64,000 nucleotides of DNA, taken from Bacteroidota bacterium. GTDB lineage: Bacteria; Bacteroidota; Bacteroidia; Bacteroidales; VadinHA17. The position numbers were made by a program, and so were the translations under genes. The stretch covers positions 1 to 64,000 of the forward strand of contig JAKPDL010000087.1 in assembly GCA_029552825.1 (NCBI GenBank). The letters run 5' to 3'. Shown here piece after piece: positions 36,545-46,032 of this stretch; the stretch's first letter is position 1, and every line of letters begins with the position of its first letter. The notes under the pieces are model-generated. The model did not search any database and had not been told where the DNA came from. It was given only the letters and a program-made list of their open reading frames with translations.

Positions 36545-37522
36545 TCAAAACTTATATGAAAATCCCACACCCAGAATCTCCTTAAACTGAATTCTGGGAC
36601 CTTTTTTATCCGTAATACCGTCATTATTTTCGTCAATCGCAATCTTGATATCATCATCATAAATAAGGTGCGTGTTTATGTTGACTGTTATATACTTGTT
36701 CACTTTTAGAACTATTTGAGTCTCCCAGCTCACATCAATGTTTTGAGGATTTTTAAGATAGTTTGAGAAGAGATCAAGTTTGGAGGTAAGGGAAACATTT
36801 TTCATAAATTCTCCCTTAAAGTCGTTTTTCGAATATATAAAGCGCATATACCCGCCGAACTCGCTTTTGGATCTTTTCCCTTCTTTAATCAGTATTCCAC
36901 CTTCGTTATAAACCCCCGGGGTAACGCCAAATGCTCCCTTGTTTGCCAGCTCCTGGTCGTTTACAATGGTTATTTTGCCGGTAAGCGGAGCAATAAAGGC
37001 ACTGAAATAACTGTTGGGTTTATAGTCCATTCCAACGGCGCCAACTATATATGCAGGAGCCAGAAAATTAGATATTTTGGCAGTGTCTTTTGCATAATCC
37101 CTGCCGATGGTCATTTGTGTTTTGAAATTAAGCAGTGCAGCGTAGTAAAAGTTTGAAAATGCTTGTTTCCCGAATTTCGAAAGGAAATCAAACTTATCGT
37201 CAGTTTTCATAAAATCGGAAGCTTTTCCCTGCTTTAAAACTCCATAACCAATGTCCAGAGAGTTATCCCATGCAGTTTTATCTTTTTTATAGTTGGCGAA
37301 AATGCTAAAAAGCCCATTTATGGAAAATGAATTCTGACCACCTGCAGCCCAATTAGTTAGAGAAACCTGAGAGAAATTTAATGAGGCAAATCCTCCTTTT
37401 TTCCATCCCTGAGTAGTGTCGGCGTTTTGAGTGCGAAGCTTTGATTCACCTTCAGTTACCTGAGCAGGCAATCTGAAAAGACTTATAATTAACAGAGACA
37501 ATAATAGAACTTTTGTTTTCAT
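36545..37522 (-). CDS. DUF3078 family outer-membrane-type protein
   Basis: This 325-residue protein starts with a signal peptide (MKTKVLLLSLLIISLFRLPAQ). The DUF3078 signature follows: WKKGGFASLNFSQVSLTNWA, GGQNSFSINGLFSIFANYKK and AWDNSLDIGYGVLKQG. The remainder alternates strands and ends GVGFSYKF with the terminal Phe of barrel proteins. The family is Bacteroidota-specific and of unknown function. Confidence 0.9.
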   Translation of the reverse strand: MKTKVLLLSLLIISLFRLPAQVTEGESKLRTQNADTTQGWKKGGFASLNFSQVSLTNWAAGGQNSFSINGLFSIFANYKKDKTAWDNSLDIGYGVLKQGKASDFMKTDDKFDFLSKFGKQAFSNFYYAALLNFKTQMTIGRDYAKDTAKISNFLAPAYIVGAVGMDYKPNSYFSAFIAPLTGKITIVNDQELANKGAFGVTPGVYNEGGILIKEGKRSKSEFGGYMRFIYSKNDFKGEFMKNVSLTSKLDLFSNYLKNPQNIDVSWETQIVLKVNKYITVNINTHLIYDDDIKIAIDENNDGITDKKGPRIQFKEILGVGFSYKF

Positions 37523-37572
37523 ATCGATTTTTTTACAGTTATTTTATCCTGTGAAGGTTTAGAGGATTTTTA

Positions 37573-37603
37573 TAAAGATATAGAAATTTTGTCGTTTAAT
37601 AAA
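37573..37603 (-). promoter_or_regulatory. Probable promoter of the DUF3078 gene
   Basis: On the minus strand TTTA (37600-37603) lies 19 nt before TATCTTTA (37573-37580), a 7 of 8 match to TAnnTTTG. Confidence 0.4.
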
Positions 37604-37662
37604 TTAAAAAGATAATTTAAAAATTTTTTTCATTATAATCAGAATGGTAAATATTATGGGTT

Positions 37663-39039
37663 ATGAAGTTCTTCATATGTTTATTTTGCATGTTATTACT
37701 TGTCACAGGTGTTTCTGGTCAGAACCCGGTTGCATCTGGCTACAGAGGGATATGGTTCACTCTCGGGCAGTTTTATGAGTATGGTGATAAATATTCAGGT
37801 GGTCTCGGGACTTATACTGCAAATCATATTCCGATTGCAATTTATTCTCCTCAGGCAGGAAAAACTTACTTTACCTATGGGGGAACTACAAAAGCTGATG
37901 AAAGACACCTTTTGATTATGGTGTCATATTATGACCACATGAGTAAAACTGTTCCCAGGCCTGTAATTGTTTACGATAAAAACGGTGTGAATGACCCACA
38001 CGATAATGCGGCTATATCTATTGATGAAAAAGGCTACATATGGGTTTTTGTCAGTGGGAGGAGCCGGACAAGGCCCGGGCTAATTTTCAGAAGTCAAAAT
38101 CCATATGATATAAGCGCTTTTGAAAAAATCAGGGAGGGTGAAATGACATATCCCCAGCCATGGTGGGTAAAGGGGGAAGGATTTCTTTATCTGTTTACAA
38201 AATATTCCCGCGGGAGAGAACTGTACTGGGCAAAAAGCAAAGATGGCATAAACTGGGAGCCCGAACAAAAACTTGCCGGTATGGGTGGACATTACCAGGT
38301 GACAAATATGTTTGGGAACAAACTGGTCTCGGTATTCAACTACCATCCGGGAGGAGATGTAGATAAACGAACAAATCTTTATGCAGTACAGACAACTGAT
38401 ATGGGAAAAACCTGGACAACAATTGATGGCAGGATAATTGAGCCACCTCTTACTGAAGTTCATAATGAAGCATTGGTATGGGATTATGAATCTGAGAAAA
38501 AACTGGTTTATATTAATGACCTTAATTTTGACAGAGATGGAAATCCGGTTATACTTGCTATTATCAGCCGTGATTTCCGCCCGGGTCCTTCAGGTGATCC
38601 CAGAGAATGGTTTATAATTCATTGGAAAGATAACAGATGGAATTTCAGAAAAGTTTGTGAATCAACACATAATTATGATATGGGCTCCCTGTACACCGAA
38701 GGGGAAGAATGGAAAATAATTGGGCCAACGGAGCCTGGTCCCTATCGTTACGGAACGGGAGGTGAAATTGCAATGTGGGTCAGCAGGGATGAAGGCTCAA
38801 CCTGGATAAAGGTTCGAAACGTAACAGAAGGCAGTTTACTAAATCATTCATATGTAAGGAGGCCTGTGAATGCGCAAAAAGACTTTTATGCTTTATGGGC
38901 CAACGGGAATCCGGATACACTTTCCGAATCTCGCCTCTATTTTACTGATATAAGAGGAAAAAAGGTTTGGGAATTACCATATACAATGAAAGAAAATAGA
39001 GAAAAGCCGTTGCCTGTAAAGTTTGGTAAAACTCCATGA
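37663..39039 (+). CDS. Secreted BNR-4 repeat (sialidase-fold) protein
   Basis: This 458-residue protein has a signal peptide (to about residue 19, VSGQ) and a six-bladed propeller of the BNR-4 family. Recognisable parts are the start YRGIWFTLGQ, HDNAAISIDEKGYIWVFVSG, and two Asp-box motifs, TTDMGKTWTTIDG and SRDEGSTWIKVRN. BNR-4 proteins occur near polysaccharide-degrading genes and some are carbohydrate-active, but catalytic residues are not evident. It lacks a type IX sorting domain. It converges with the AAA ATPase gene. Confidence 0.85.
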   Translation: MKFFICLFCMLLLVTGVSGQNPVASGYRGIWFTLGQFYEYGDKYSGGLGTYTANHIPIAIYSPQAGKTYFTYGGTTKADERHLLIMVSYYDHMSKTVPRPVIVYDKNGVNDPHDNAAISIDEKGYIWVFVSGRSRTRPGLIFRSQNPYDISAFEKIREGEMTYPQPWWVKGEGFLYLFTKYSRGRELYWAKSKDGINWEPEQKLAGMGGHYQVTNMFGNKLVSVFNYHPGGDVDKRTNLYAVQTTDMGKTWTTIDGRIIEPPLTEVHNEALVWDYESEKKLVYINDLNFDRDGNPVILAIISRDFRPGPSGDPREWFIIHWKDNRWNFRKVCESTHNYDMGSLYTEGEEWKIIGPTEPGPYRYGTGGEIAMWVSRDEGSTWIKVRNVTEGSLLNHSYVRRPVNAQKDFYALWANGNPDTLSESRLYFTDIRGKKVWELPYTMKENREKPLPVKFGKTP

Positions 39040-39051
39040 AGAATTTTTCAA

Positions 39052-41682
39052 TTAATTATGAAGTTTATGAGTGTGTAAATCAATTTCTATGTAATCGCCA
39101 TTTTTTTCTTTACGGAAAAGATTAAGAATATGGTCGTCCATTGTAAAATAGATTATCTGCCAACCGTTTCGGGCAAGTTCACATACAGTTTTAACCAGTA
39201 TATGTCTTTTTTCATAATCTGAATGCTGGAATGCATCATCAAGAATCAGAAAGGCATTATCATTTTTAAGCAGTCGTTTCAATATTCCAATTCGCAGAGC
39301 TATCATTACCTGTTCGAGAGCTCCAGTGCTCAGATCTTTCAGGTAATAGCTATTATAACCATCAGAGATTATTATCTTTCTGTCATCAAATGAAAGAGCA
39401 TTGTAATGTCCGGTCAGATTGTGTAATACAGATGTAACTTCCTGGGAATTAAGTGCCTCTTCAAGTTTCTGGTCTTCTTCCAGCTGCAGTTCCTGAATTG
39501 TTAAGTGAAGGAGATTACCGGCAATAATACTGGCTTTGATCCCCTCTATTTCATCTTTTATCTCCTGTTTTTTTCTGTACAGCATGTCAACGAGGTCAGT
39601 CCATTTAGCACTTGTTTCAGCACCTGTGATAGATATGATTTCACCTTTTAAAGTAGCAAATCTTTCCTCTTCATTTTTCAACTTTTCGTTAATCTCCTCC
39701 ATCTTTTTTTCAATCTTCTCCATTTCCTCAGGAGAATACTCAATGCCCGGATCCTCTTTTTCAAAATCTGATTCAGAAACTCCTAATCCGGTGAGCTGGC
39801 CTTTAAGACTCTCGTAGTAACTTAATAAATTATTGTATTGATTTTCAAGCAACTTAATTCTTGAGGTCCATTCTTCTTCAGCTATCTCTTCCTCTGTAAG
39901 ACTCTTGAATTTCTCAGTAATAACTTTACCAGTAACTTTTAGGCTATTAATTAATTCATTCCGTTCCTGGATCTTTCTATTTTCCTGTTTTTTAATCTCA
40001 TAAAGCCTTGTTAGATGTTCCTTTATCTCTTCAAGTTCATTTCTGTCAAATTTTACTCCCGGATCATTAGTTTCATATTCCGTTTCGTCAGTATCAAATG
40101 ATGCTAGTTTACGGTTAAGAAGGTCATATTTGGAAGTAAGGTCTTCTCTATTTTGTCTGATTACCGAAATAAATTCTTCCCATTTTTCTTCAGGAGGGTT
40201 ATCAATTCCAAATCCTGCAAACATCTCCTGTATTAATTTAAAATAAGAATCAGTTTCAGTACTAAGACGGATCAGATGAGTGTTATAAACTTCAAGCTGG
40301 TTAAAATATTTTTCTTCTTCGTTAAAAATAGATTCAAGCTTTGTAATGTTTTCAAGTTCCTCTCCAAATCGTTTTTTGAATTCAGATTCTATTTGTTTAA
40401 GTTCTTCGGAATGTCTTAAAGATGAATATGATTTTTTTAAAAAAATAAAATATAAAAGGGTAAGTAAGGCACTGATTATAAGAATAATTATACCGGGAAT
40501 TTTTTGATTCAATAATAAAGTAACAATACCTGTTATAAAAGTTAATCCTGCTGCAACTGGGAAAGCCCTTGATACTTTTTTGCTTGTACCTGTTGCTGAT
40601 AGGAACCTGTGGTAATTTTCTTTTGCTGTTTTCAGCCAGTGGTAATCTGCTGATTTTTCAGATGCCTGGTTTACTGACTTTTTACAGCTTTCTAATTCAT
40701 TCTTTTTATTGCGATAAATAGAGATGTTATTCTCTAGTTTGTTTAATTCATCTTCAGGAAGGGATCTCAGCTTCTCCTCAATGTTTTTTATTTCTGACGC
40801 AAGCTGGTAAGCCTGATATCTTTTTGCTTTCAAAAGCAGCTCTTTTTTATTTTCGAGATCGGGAATAAGTTCGGTTTCTTTTTGAATATCAGCCAGCTCT
40901 TTTTTTAATGATTCATATTTTTCCTGTGTTTTTCTGTATTCGTTATATAGTTCCTTTAATTCGGAAATGGTTTCACGGGGAATCTTTTCAAGTTGTTTTT
41001 CAACTGCCTTAATTTTGGTGGATAAAGTGTATGCTTTGAATTTACGTGCTCTGTTAAGAAGTTCTTTTTTACATTTCAGCTGATTTTCCTGTAGCGACAG
41101 GTCTCTTATCAGCCAGTGGGCTGACTGATTATTGAGCGAATAGATTATGTTATCTATTTTCTTGATTTCTTCGAGTTTATTATTATAATCTTTTGCTCCT
41201 CTTTTGTCAATCTCAATATCTGTATCAATTTTAGCCTCCTTGAAAGTTGCCGGTATCTTTCCATCAATTTCATCGAGTAATCTGCGGGAAGAAAGAAATG
41301 TTTTTATTATATCTTTAGTTAATTCTTCTTTGTTATTGCCAATTCCGGTTTCACCTTCCTTTACAACAAGAAGGTTAAGCAGTGAAAGAGGTAAACCACG
41401 GGAATCCCGTTCAAAATAATCTTCAAGTTTTACTCCTTTATCGGGTATAAAATCTACGGGTTTATCTTTAATTCCTGTTAAAGTAATTTTGCCACCACCA
41501 GCCTGGCGCAAATCACCCCATGGTTTTTTGTTTTTAAAAAGGCACCGGATTATGAATTCAACAAGGAACGATTTGCCGTCCTCATTTCTGCCGTAGAATA
41601 TTGTAAGATTACCGGGCGCAATGTTGATCTTTTTTACCGGCCCGCAGTTTTCAGCAGAAATTTTTGCTATGCGTATGTTCAT
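39052..41682 (-). CDS. SbcC/YhaN-like ATPase with long coiled coil and internal membrane helices
   Basis: This 876-residue ABC-type ATPase resembles RecF/SbcC/SMC heads. Walker A is FYGRNEDGKSFLVE (about 29-42). At the other end are the signature LSTGALEQVMIALRIG and Walker B AFLILDDAFQHSD. Between them are long coiled coils broken near residue 390 by two membrane helices (VAAGLTFITGIVTLLL and IIILIISALLTLLYFIFL), as in B. subtilis YhaN. So the head may act on DNA close to the membrane. It follows the nuclease-like partner gene by 5 nt. A DNA-repair or DNA-end role is inferred from the family. Confidence 0.87.
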   Translation of the reverse strand: MNIRIAKISAENCGPVKKINIAPGNLTIFYGRNEDGKSFLVEFIIRCLFKNKKPWGDLRQAGGGKITLTGIKDKPVDFIPDKGVKLEDYFERDSRGLPLSLLNLLVVKEGETGIGNNKEELTKDIIKTFLSSRRLLDEIDGKIPATFKEAKIDTDIEIDKRGAKDYNNKLEEIKKIDNIIYSLNNQSAHWLIRDLSLQENQLKCKKELLNRARKFKAYTLSTKIKAVEKQLEKIPRETISELKELYNEYRKTQEKYESLKKELADIQKETELIPDLENKKELLLKAKRYQAYQLASEIKNIEEKLRSLPEDELNKLENNISIYRNKKNELESCKKSVNQASEKSADYHWLKTAKENYHRFLSATGTSKKVSRAFPVAAGLTFITGIVTLLLNQKIPGIIILIISALLTLLYFIFLKKSYSSLRHSEELKQIESEFKKRFGEELENITKLESIFNEEEKYFNQLEVYNTHLIRLSTETDSYFKLIQEMFAGFGIDNPPEEKWEEFISVIRQNREDLTSKYDLLNRKLASFDTDETEYETNDPGVKFDRNELEEIKEHLTRLYEIKKQENRKIQERNELINSLKVTGKVITEKFKSLTEEEIAEEEWTSRIKLLENQYNNLLSYYESLKGQLTGLGVSESDFEKEDPGIEYSPEEMEKIEKKMEEINEKLKNEEERFATLKGEIISITGAETSAKWTDLVDMLYRKKQEIKDEIEGIKASIIAGNLLHLTIQELQLEEDQKLEEALNSQEVTSVLHNLTGHYNALSFDDRKIIISDGYNSYYLKDLSTGALEQVMIALRIGILKRLLKNDNAFLILDDAFQHSDYEKRHILVKTVCELARNGWQIIYFTMDDHILNLFRKEKNGDYIEIDLHTHKLHN

Positions 41683-41687
41683 TTTTT

Positions 41688-42737
41688 CTAAGTGAAAATT
41701 TTTTCCTGAATTTTTTCTAAGATTTTTACTCTGTCGGCTTCGATCTTCAATTGAGAGATTTTCTCAATTGTTTTTTTCAGGAGGGTTATTCTATCATCGT
41801 CAGCCTCTTTAACCACATTAACCTCTTTCAGATCCGGTCCCTCATTATCATAAAGCCTTATATCTTTTTTCTCAAGATGACTTGTTATGGATTCTTTTAG
41901 CCTGTTAAGATCTGACGTATAACCTTTTATTTTGAGTCTTAATTTAACAAGACCTTTTTCATTGTCATCAAGTTTCCAGTTTTTAATCATTCTGTCAATT
42001 GAGTCGCAGATATCATGAAACTCATTTTCTGATGGGAATGTCATAAGGGTTTCGTTAAAATAAATGACGTCAGTTTTTACGGATAATTTTTCAATACTGT
42101 TGTCGGATGTATTAAAAATAATATAACGTCTTTTGCCCGTCTCATTTATATCGAGTGGGCAGGGAGAGCCGGGGTAAATAACTCTGCCAGTTTCTGAGGG
42201 CTTATGAATATGTCCAAGAATGACATAAAAGGGATTAAATTTATTAATAGCTGAACCAGAAAGAGGCATATATACACCAGGCTCGTATGGGTTAAAATCT
42301 TTCGCTGTTGTGCAATAGTCACCATGACCGGTCAGTAACCATCTTTCAGGAACAGGGTTGTTGTAAAAGAACTCTGTAAGAACTTCATCCATCAGTTTCC
42401 CTGGCAGATATGGAAGAATCAATATTGAAATATTCCCGAATTGTTTTAATGTTGCTTCATTAATTACTTCCAGGTTTTGAGCAGGAAAATATTTTTTACT
42501 GATTTCTGCATCGTGGTTACCGGGGAAAATAGTTATTCTTATTTTACTGAATCTGGAGCATAGTTCATTAAAATCTGTATAGTTATTAAAATCTCTGTCA
42601 AATACGTCACCGGAAATAATAAGATTACCAATTTCTTTTGCAGCAAGTTCATTCAAAATATATTCAAGAGCCCTATATCTTTCAGGAGTCTCTTTCCAGT
42701 TTCTGAGATGCAGATCAGCAGTAAAAGCAATTTTCAT
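41688..42737 (-). CDS. SbcD/YhaO-like metallophosphoesterase
   Basis: This 349-residue calcineurin-fold enzyme shows all metal motifs: FTADLHLRN (Asp, His), ISGDVFDRD, FPGNHDAEI, LTGHGDY and ILGHIHKPSE. It is a partner for the SbcC/YhaN-like ATPase encoded next, as in SbcCD, Mre11-Rad50 and YhaO-YhaN. The last 100 residues are a family-variable capping and coiled region (ITLLKKTIEKISQLKIE). It is the first gene of a two-gene operon. Confidence 0.92.
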   Translation of the reverse strand: MKIAFTADLHLRNWKETPERYRALEYILNELAAKEIGNLIISGDVFDRDFNNYTDFNELCSRFSKIRITIFPGNHDAEISKKYFPAQNLEVINEATLKQFGNISILILPYLPGKLMDEVLTEFFYNNPVPERWLLTGHGDYCTTAKDFNPYEPGVYMPLSGSAINKFNPFYVILGHIHKPSETGRVIYPGSPCPLDINETGKRRYIIFNTSDNSIEKLSVKTDVIYFNETLMTFPSENEFHDICDSIDRMIKNWKLDDNEKGLVKLRLKIKGYTSDLNRLKESITSHLEKKDIRLYDNEGPDLKEVNVVKEADDDRITLLKKTIEKISQLKIEADRVKILEKIQEKIFT

Positions 42738-42835
42738 TTCAGTCAGAATGATTTATTTATTCAAGTCTGAAATTACAATAAATTTTTAAAAGGTTTTTAA
42801 GGATTTGGAAGGTTGAATGGAATCAAATGGATGGT

Positions 42836-44041
42836 TTATTTTATAAATAACTTTAGATCAATTGATTCACCCATTATCCGGTAGCCTTTTTCATTTGGGT
42901 GCAAAAAATCACCGGTGTGTGTTTCAGGAAGAAGTGAAAGAGTGTCTTCAGGATTTCTCATTATCATGTCGAAATCAATAATTGCATCGAAATAATTATT
43001 CTGGCGTATCCATTCATTTACCTTTCTTCTTGCAGCTTCACGGAAATCGGTGTAATAGAACGAACCTTTGAAGGGTAGAATTGTTGCCCCATATACTTTA
43101 ATACCGGATGAATGTGCTTTTTCTGTCATCTGCTTATATGCTGTGATAAGATTATCTGCAATTGAAATAGCTGCTGTACTGTCGGGAGCCTGGCCTATGT
43201 CGTTAATACCTTCGAGTATAATAAGCCAATGGACGCCGTGCTGTCTAAGAACATCTCTTTCGAAGCGGTCGAGTGCTGAAGGCCCGAGACAGGGTCTCAG
43301 AACGCAATTACCGCCTATTCCCTGGTTGAGTACGGCGACATTACTTGTGGCAGGATTTTGTATCAGTCTTTCAGCAAGTATATCGGGCCATCTATTTTGT
43401 TTGTTCGTACCAGATCCTCTTCCATCGGTAATAGAATTTCCAATTACAACAATTGAAGCTGCTTTGTCAGAAGCTTTAACATCTATTCCGTTAATAATGT
43501 ACCATCTGTCAGCTGTGGCAGCATCAGAAAGCTCTGGCATTGATGTGTGATCCCCGGATATAAGGTATGAGGTTGTTCTTGAACCCGGATGACCTGTAAC
43601 ATCCGGAGATGTTGTCCCGAAAAAGATGGTGATTGCAATGTCAGTGCGCGGCTTGATACGGAAAGCAACAGGATCGGAAGTAACAGCCATACCGGGTTCC
43701 ATGGTTACTTCCTGGTTGTTGTTGAAAGTAAGCATTGTAATTGTTGAAGCATCGATTTTACTGCCTCCCGCTGATAATGCAATATTTGCTTTTCTTATTG
43801 TAACCGGACTGCTGCTGAATTCATTTGAAAATCTGACTCTGACGCTATCACCTCCTATTGAGACACGTACCACCTGCCTGAGGGTGCTATTTGTAAGGCC
43901 TGGTTCCGGGGGCATGTTGTGAGGTTCAACAAGCTGGGGGGCACAGCTCCAGGTACCAACCCATGTCTGCTTAGTGTGCTGACAGGAAACTGCAGTTATC
44001 ACCAGTATAAAAAAGAATGAAAAAGTCAGGTTGATTTTCAT
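42836..44041 (-). CDS. SGNH/GDSL hydrolase lipoprotein
   Basis: This 401-residue protein has a lipoprotein signal peptide with the cysteine in ITAVSCQH (residue 20). The SGNH blocks are in order: VVIGNSITDGRGS (catalytic Ser), NQGIGGNCVL (Gly), LEGINDIG (Asn) and DFLHPNEKGY (Asp and His). Such enzymes deacylate or hydrolyse esters, often on polysaccharides. An N-terminal beta domain of about 170 residues precedes the hydrolase. It follows the GNAT gene by only 3 nt, so the two are probably co-transcribed. Confidence 0.92.
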   Translation of the reverse strand: MKINLTFSFFFILVITAVSCQHTKQTWVGTWSCAPQLVEPHNMPPEPGLTNSTLRQVVRVSIGGDSVRVRFSNEFSSSPVTIRKANIALSAGGSKIDASTITMLTFNNNQEVTMEPGMAVTSDPVAFRIKPRTDIAITIFFGTTSPDVTGHPGSRTTSYLISGDHTSMPELSDAATADRWYIINGIDVKASDKAASIVVIGNSITDGRGSGTNKQNRWPDILAERLIQNPATSNVAVLNQGIGGNCVLRPCLGPSALDRFERDVLRQHGVHWLIILEGINDIGQAPDSTAAISIADNLITAYKQMTEKAHSSGIKVYGATILPFKGSFYYTDFREAARRKVNEWIRQNNYFDAIIDFDMIMRNPEDTLSLLPETHTGDFLHPNEKGYRIMGESIDLKLFIK

Positions 44042-44044
44042 GAT

Positions 44045-44527
44045 TTAAATATTAATATTTATCCGATCCCTGAGACTTTTGATTTCTTCATGTTCAAAAG
44101 TACAGTTAAGCCATTCATTGTCAATATCAGCTCCGTATTTGCGGTACATCTGAATGGCAGGCTGATTCCATTTAAGCACCTGCCAACGAACCCTTTTGCA
44201 ATTTTCTTCACAGGCAACTTCGAATACTTTTTTTAAAAGAGCCGTTCCTATTTTTTGTTTTCTGAATTTTGGTCTGACGTAGATGTCGTCGAGGTAAAGC
44301 GATTTGCCTACCCATGTGAAATAGGCAAAGAAAAACAGAGCCATTCCTGCAATCTCTCCGGTTTCAGTTTCAGCCATATAGCATCTGAACAAATGTTGTT
44401 CCTGTTTCATCTGGTCAACTGTATTTGTTACCTTTTCGGGTGCCTTTTCAAATTCGGCCAGTTCTTTAATTAATGAAAGAACATCTGGAAAATCCTTTTC
44501 AGTTGCAGGTCTGATATTAATATTCAT
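44045..44527 (-). CDS. GNAT acetyltransferase, diamine acetyltransferase-like
   Basis: This 160-residue GNAT enzyme transfers acetyl from acetyl-CoA. Motif A is RPKFRKQKIGTALLKKVF with the R/K-x-x-G acetyl-CoA loop, preceded by LYLDDIYV; motif B is KWNQPAIQMYRKYGA. The order and the ELAEFEKAPEKV start resemble spermidine/spermine acetyltransferases of eukaryotes, so a polyamine or similar small amine is a reasonable substrate guess. Confidence 0.9.
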   Translation of the reverse strand: MNINIRPATEKDFPDVLSLIKELAEFEKAPEKVTNTVDQMKQEQHLFRCYMAETETGEIAGMALFFFAYFTWVGKSLYLDDIYVRPKFRKQKIGTALLKKVFEVACEENCKRVRWQVLKWNQPAIQMYRKYGADIDNEWLNCTFEHEEIKSLRDRININI

Positions 44528-44622
44528 ATCCTTATGATTTTGAATGTTTCAAAATAGAAAAATATTGTTGAATAAAAATTAACCAGATTATTGAAAAATC
44601 CAACATTTCAGGAAGAAGAGTA

Positions 44623-44847
44623 TTATTTTAAAGAGTTTTCATAATCTTCCACAACCTTTAAAGCCTTCATTAAATCATTACCATAAACTACGACTTTAAC
44701 TCCGCCTCCTGGTCTCCATAGTTCTCCGCTACGGCTTCCGATAATCTCATCTTTAAGAAAAGATTCAACACCTTCATTTTCCAGTAGATTTTTAATCATT
44801 TGAGCATGAAATAGTGTACCGTCATATACTACTACAAACATTTTCAT
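44623..44847 (-). CDS. DUF2007-type putative signal-transducing protein
   Basis: This 74-residue protein matches the DUF2007 fold, similar to the PII-type ferredoxin-like domain: VVVYDGTLFHAQMIKNLLEN, EGVESFLKDEIIGS, VKVVVYGNDLMKALKVVED. Function is unknown. It follows the iminopeptidase gene by 29 nt and may share its transcript. Confidence 0.85.
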   Translation of the reverse strand: MKMFVVVYDGTLFHAQMIKNLLENEGVESFLKDEIIGSRSGELWRPGGGVKVVVYGNDLMKALKVVEDYENSLK

Positions 44848-44876
44848 TTCTGTTGATTGTCTTTTATTCTTTAATA

Positions 44877-45908
44877 TTAGAAATTGCCCTTGTCCACGCT
44901 TTTAATAAATTTAACCAACCCTTTGAAATATGTTTTCTGATCATCATACATTGCCATATGGCTTCCTTCAGGGCAATACAGATAGCTCCCATGTGGAAAT
45001 TGTGAAGCCATCCATTCCATGTGAGCGGGGTCCATAGTATCATATTTTGAGCCAATTACCAGAGTTGGGACTTTAATATTCTTCAGATCTGACTTTCTGT
45101 CCCAGGTTGCCAGTTTACCTGCTATTCCGAGCTCACTGGGTCCCTGCATCATAAGATAAATTTCATAGTTCAGGTGTTTAAAACCTCTGTTGACTGGGTC
45201 GGGCCATTCTTCAAGCCTGCAAATATGCTTTTTATAATGGTTGGGTATCAGCAGCTCCATGTATCTGGGGTTACTGAAATCTTTCCTGGCTTCAAGAGCT
45301 TTTATTTCAGCCAGCACTGCAGGATCCATCTGTTTTGCCAGAACTTCATCAGCATATTTTCCATATTCCGGGCAACTTGCCATCATATTTGAAATTATAA
45401 GGCCTTTGAGATTTTTCTGGTACTTCAGAGCATATTCCATTGCCAGGATACCGCCCCACGAGTGGCCAAGAAGAAAGAAGTTTGAACTGTCAAGTTTTAA
45501 TGCGATTCTGACCTGCTCAACTTCTTCCACAAACCTGTCAATATTCCAGAGAGACGTATCGGACGGCTGATCACTGTAATAAGAACCCAGCTGGTCGTAA
45601 TAATAATATTCAATTCCTTCGCGGGGAAAAAAGCTATCGAAGCATTCGAAATATTCATGCGTTGCTGCAGGTCCTCCGTGAAGCAGAAGAACCTTTAATG
45701 AAGGATTGTTCCCTATTCTTTTTGTCCAAACATTGAATTCACCTGCCGGGGTGTTGATTTTAATCAATTTTATTCCACCGGTCTGAACACTGTTTGTATC
45801 GTCTGTCTCAAAATAGCTGTTTACTGCCGCTAAAGATTCTTTTGCTTTATCAGAACAAGATTGAATCACAAGAGTTGTAATTGCAATCAGAATAATAAGA
45901 TTTCTCAT
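44877..45908 (-). CDS. Proline iminopeptidase-like alpha/beta hydrolase lipoprotein
   Basis: This 343-residue enzyme has a lipoprotein signal with the cysteine in LVIQSCSDK (residue 18), so it is tethered outside the cytoplasmic membrane or on the outer membrane. The fold shows LLLHGGPAATHE (oxyanion hole), YYYDQLGSYYSD, the nucleophile Ser in LGHSWGGILA, an Asp in GSKYDTMDP and His in PEGSHMAMYDD. The HGGP and DQxG motifs are those of proline iminopeptidases, which release N-terminal proline. Confidence 0.88.
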   Translation of the reverse strand: MRNLIILIAITTLVIQSCSDKAKESLAAVNSYFETDDTNSVQTGGIKLIKINTPAGEFNVWTKRIGNNPSLKVLLLHGGPAATHEYFECFDSFFPREGIEYYYYDQLGSYYSDQPSDTSLWNIDRFVEEVEQVRIALKLDSSNFFLLGHSWGGILAMEYALKYQKNLKGLIISNMMASCPEYGKYADEVLAKQMDPAVLAEIKALEARKDFSNPRYMELLIPNHYKKHICRLEEWPDPVNRGFKHLNYEIYLMMQGPSELGIAGKLATWDRKSDLKNIKVPTLVIGSKYDTMDPAHMEWMASQFPHGSYLYCPEGSHMAMYDDQKTYFKGLVKFIKSVDKGNF

Positions 45909-45975
45909 TTTTGTTTCCTGTTTTAGTATAGAATAAAAATAAATTTTCCGGGTAATTTAAAAAATAATTGCAAGC

Positions 45976-46019
45976 AGAAAAAGAGATAACAGTGGTTTAT
46001 TACAGTATATAGACCACTG
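45976..46019 (-). terminator. Probable intrinsic terminator after the nitrilase-family gene
   Basis: On the minus strand a 7-bp stem CAGTGGT/ACCACTG (46013-46019 with 45990-45996) with a 16-nt loop is followed by the U-rich TTATCTCTTTTTC. It begins 13 nt after the nitrilase stop. Confidence 0.5.
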
Positions 46020-46032
46020 GCAGTTTTAGCTT

